Positions 45,590-46,331 of a stretch of 46,331 nucleotides of DNA are shown piece by piece. This DNA comes from Oxalobacteraceae bacterium OM1. GTDB taxonomy: Bacteria; Pseudomonadota; Gammaproteobacteria; Burkholderiales; Burkholderiaceae_D. The stretch's first letter is position 1. The number at the start of each line of letters is the position of its first letter. The position numbers and the translations under genes were made by a program. Below the pieces are notes generated by a model. It was not told where the DNA came from and made no database searches. It was given only the letters and a program-made list of their open reading frames with translations. The DNA is taken from assembly GCA_004570315.1 (NCBI GenBank), contig SPQI01000474.1, forward strand, positions 1-46,331, read 5' to 3'.

Positions 45590-45663
45590 GGCGGGGTAGC
45601 AAAGTGGTTATGCAGCGGCCTGCAAAGCCGTCTACGCCGGTTCAATTCCGACCCCCGCCTCCA
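45590..45663 (+). tRNA. tRNA-Cys (anticodon GCA)
   Basis: A 74-base cloverleaf with acceptor stem GGCGGGG pairing CCCCGCC, anticodon loop containing GCA at 45622-45624 (CGGCC-TGCAAAG-CCG region) and T-arm CGGTTCAATTCCG. CCA is encoded. A TACAAT box lies at 45574-45579 without a good -35, so it is probably cotranscribed with tRNA-Gly. Confidence 0.96.
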
Positions 45664-45797
45664 ATTGAATTGTTGGGTTGGCTTTTGCTAATCTGTTGGA
45701 TTCCGGCGGGAGCGTAATCGTGTTGTCTGCTGTTGTTCGGTGGGCGAACCCGCAAATGTAGTCATGGTTGTTTGTGCGCTGGCGAATGCCGACATGC

Positions 45798-45826
45798 TTG
45801 CAATCTGCTGTGGATGGGAGTAATAT
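45798..45826 (+). promoter_or_regulatory. Candidate rRNA P1 promoter
   Basis: TTGCAA (45798-45803), 17-bp spacer and TAATAT (45821-45826), followed by a GC-rich discriminator TCGCGGCCC as expected of a promoter under stringent control. The leader to 16S would be about 450 bases. Confidence 0.55.
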
Positions 45827-46101
45827 TCGCGGCCCGGCTTGAACGGCACTGCAAAGTGCTCGGCAGTTAAGGTGCTCCTCCGTGTGGTTTGGTGGGGCTT
45901 CTTGATGGAACTTTCTGGCTTAGGGGTGTTCGAAGAATGCTCGCGTGATTCACATCGCGCAGCGAAGTGGAAAGGCAGAATTCATTCTGCAATGCTTGCC
46001 AAGTTTGACTTGAAAACGCGGTGAGTGGCTACGAATAGATAACTGGTGAACACAACGCTTCGCCAACTCGATATGTGCCGTAAGCGCGATGTCAGAGTGA
46101 A

Positions 46102-46113
46102 GTTCTTTAACAA
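46102..46113 (+). promoter_or_regulatory. boxA antitermination element
   Basis: GTTCTTTAACAA closely matches the rRNA boxA consensus (TGCTCTTTAACA), which recruits NusB and S10 (NusE) for antitermination in the rRNA operon. Confidence 0.85.
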
Positions 46114-46285
46114 GATAGAGCCGATAGATGTGGGCGTTTGGTCGAAGTGCAGCAGCGATTATCGCTGTACGCTAAATGATTAAACGTTCACAAGAAATAC
46201 AGGTAAGTTCGCAAGAACAAACCTTGTCAGTATTTTGAGTGAGCGACGGTCCGCAAGGGCCTGGCAGGAATGCCACAACAGAGAT

Positions 46286-46331
46286 TGAACTGAAGAGTTT
46301 GATCCTGGCTCAGATTGAACGCTGGCGGCAT
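46286..46331 (+). rRNA. rrs: 16S ribosomal RNA, first 46 bases
   Basis: The universal 5' end GAAGAGTTTGATCCTGGCTC followed by AGATTGAACGCTGGCGGCA is plain. The mature 5' end is placed at the TGAAC before it, as in other betaproteobacteria; the gene runs off the right edge. Confidence 0.98.

Larger units (their letters stand above)
45664..46285 (+). other. rRNA operon promoter and leader region
   Basis: These 622 bp have no gene. They contain the candidate P1 promoter at 45798-45826, a perfect 7-bp-stem hairpin at 45975-45990, a TTGACT at 46004-46009 without a clear -10, the boxA antiterminator at 46102-46113 with a TGTGGGCG boxC-like element at 46129-46136, and leader stems before 16S rRNA. 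Short frames here are not credible genes. Confidence 0.7.

Noticed and set aside
45839-46024. 61-codon frame in the rRNA leader
   Set aside because: No ribosome site or homology, and it lies in the transcribed rRNA leader.

Overview
The window reads as chromosomal DNA of a high-GC betaproteobacterium of the order Burkholderiales, most like the Oxalobacteraceae (Massilia/Herbaspirillum/Noviherbaspirillum type). This rests on the 16S rRNA 5' end at the right edge, the gene order from rne to pgsA, and the protein sequences. The genus cannot be fixed from sequence alone. No insertion sequence, prophage, integrase or CRISPR array was seen, so nearly all of the window is core genome. The one accessory block is the polysaccharide cluster at the left edge.

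Layout. (1) 1-8682, minus strand: an exopolysaccharide/O-antigen-like cluster transcribed wcaJ-type initiating transferase, galU, gmd, fcl, wzx flippase, wzy/waaL-type polymerase or ligase, and two family-2 glycosyltransferases, the last cut by the window edge. Together they make UDP-glucose and GDP-L-fucose, load the first sugar on undecaprenyl phosphate, extend it, flip it and polymerise it. (2) 8683-9051: a divergent control region with a repeated heptamer array. (3) 9052-12357, plus strand: truncated hemoglobin, rmuC and a CNNM/CBS membrane protein, convergent with moaA and chrA on the minus strand. (4) 15075-18008: rne, divergent from rluC across a 537-bp gap. (5) 18546-21689: rluC, HAD phosphatase, Rieske protein, sppA. 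(6) 21690-21953: an apparently undescribed small structured RNA with its own promoter and terminator, convergent with a tetrapyrrole-methylase-family gene and maf. (7) 23433-29750: yceD, rpmF, plsX, fabH, fabD, fabG, acpP, fabF, the fatty-acid synthesis cluster. (8) 29799-34209: YgfX-like protein, rpoE, rseA, rseB, mucD, the envelope-stress sigma-E module. (9) 34305-45352: glutaredoxin-like gene, then lepA, lepB, DUF4845, rnc, era, recO, pdxJ, acpS, nagZ, uvrC, pgsA, mostly with short gaps or 4-bp overlaps. (10) 45414-46331: tRNA-Gly(GCC), tRNA-Cys(GCA) and the leader and first bases of an rRNA operon.

The most unusual signals are non-coding. They are the compact three-way-junction RNA at about 21766-21922 with a palindrome on its promoter; a strong terminator inside what must be the lepA leader; a plsX promoter lying inside the rpmF terminator; a 22-bp-phased TCAAACG operator array between the polysaccharide cluster and the hemoglobin gene; and a run of 15-bp repeats forming a coupled basic mini-ORF in front of sppA. 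I did not find a clear new multi-gene protein system.
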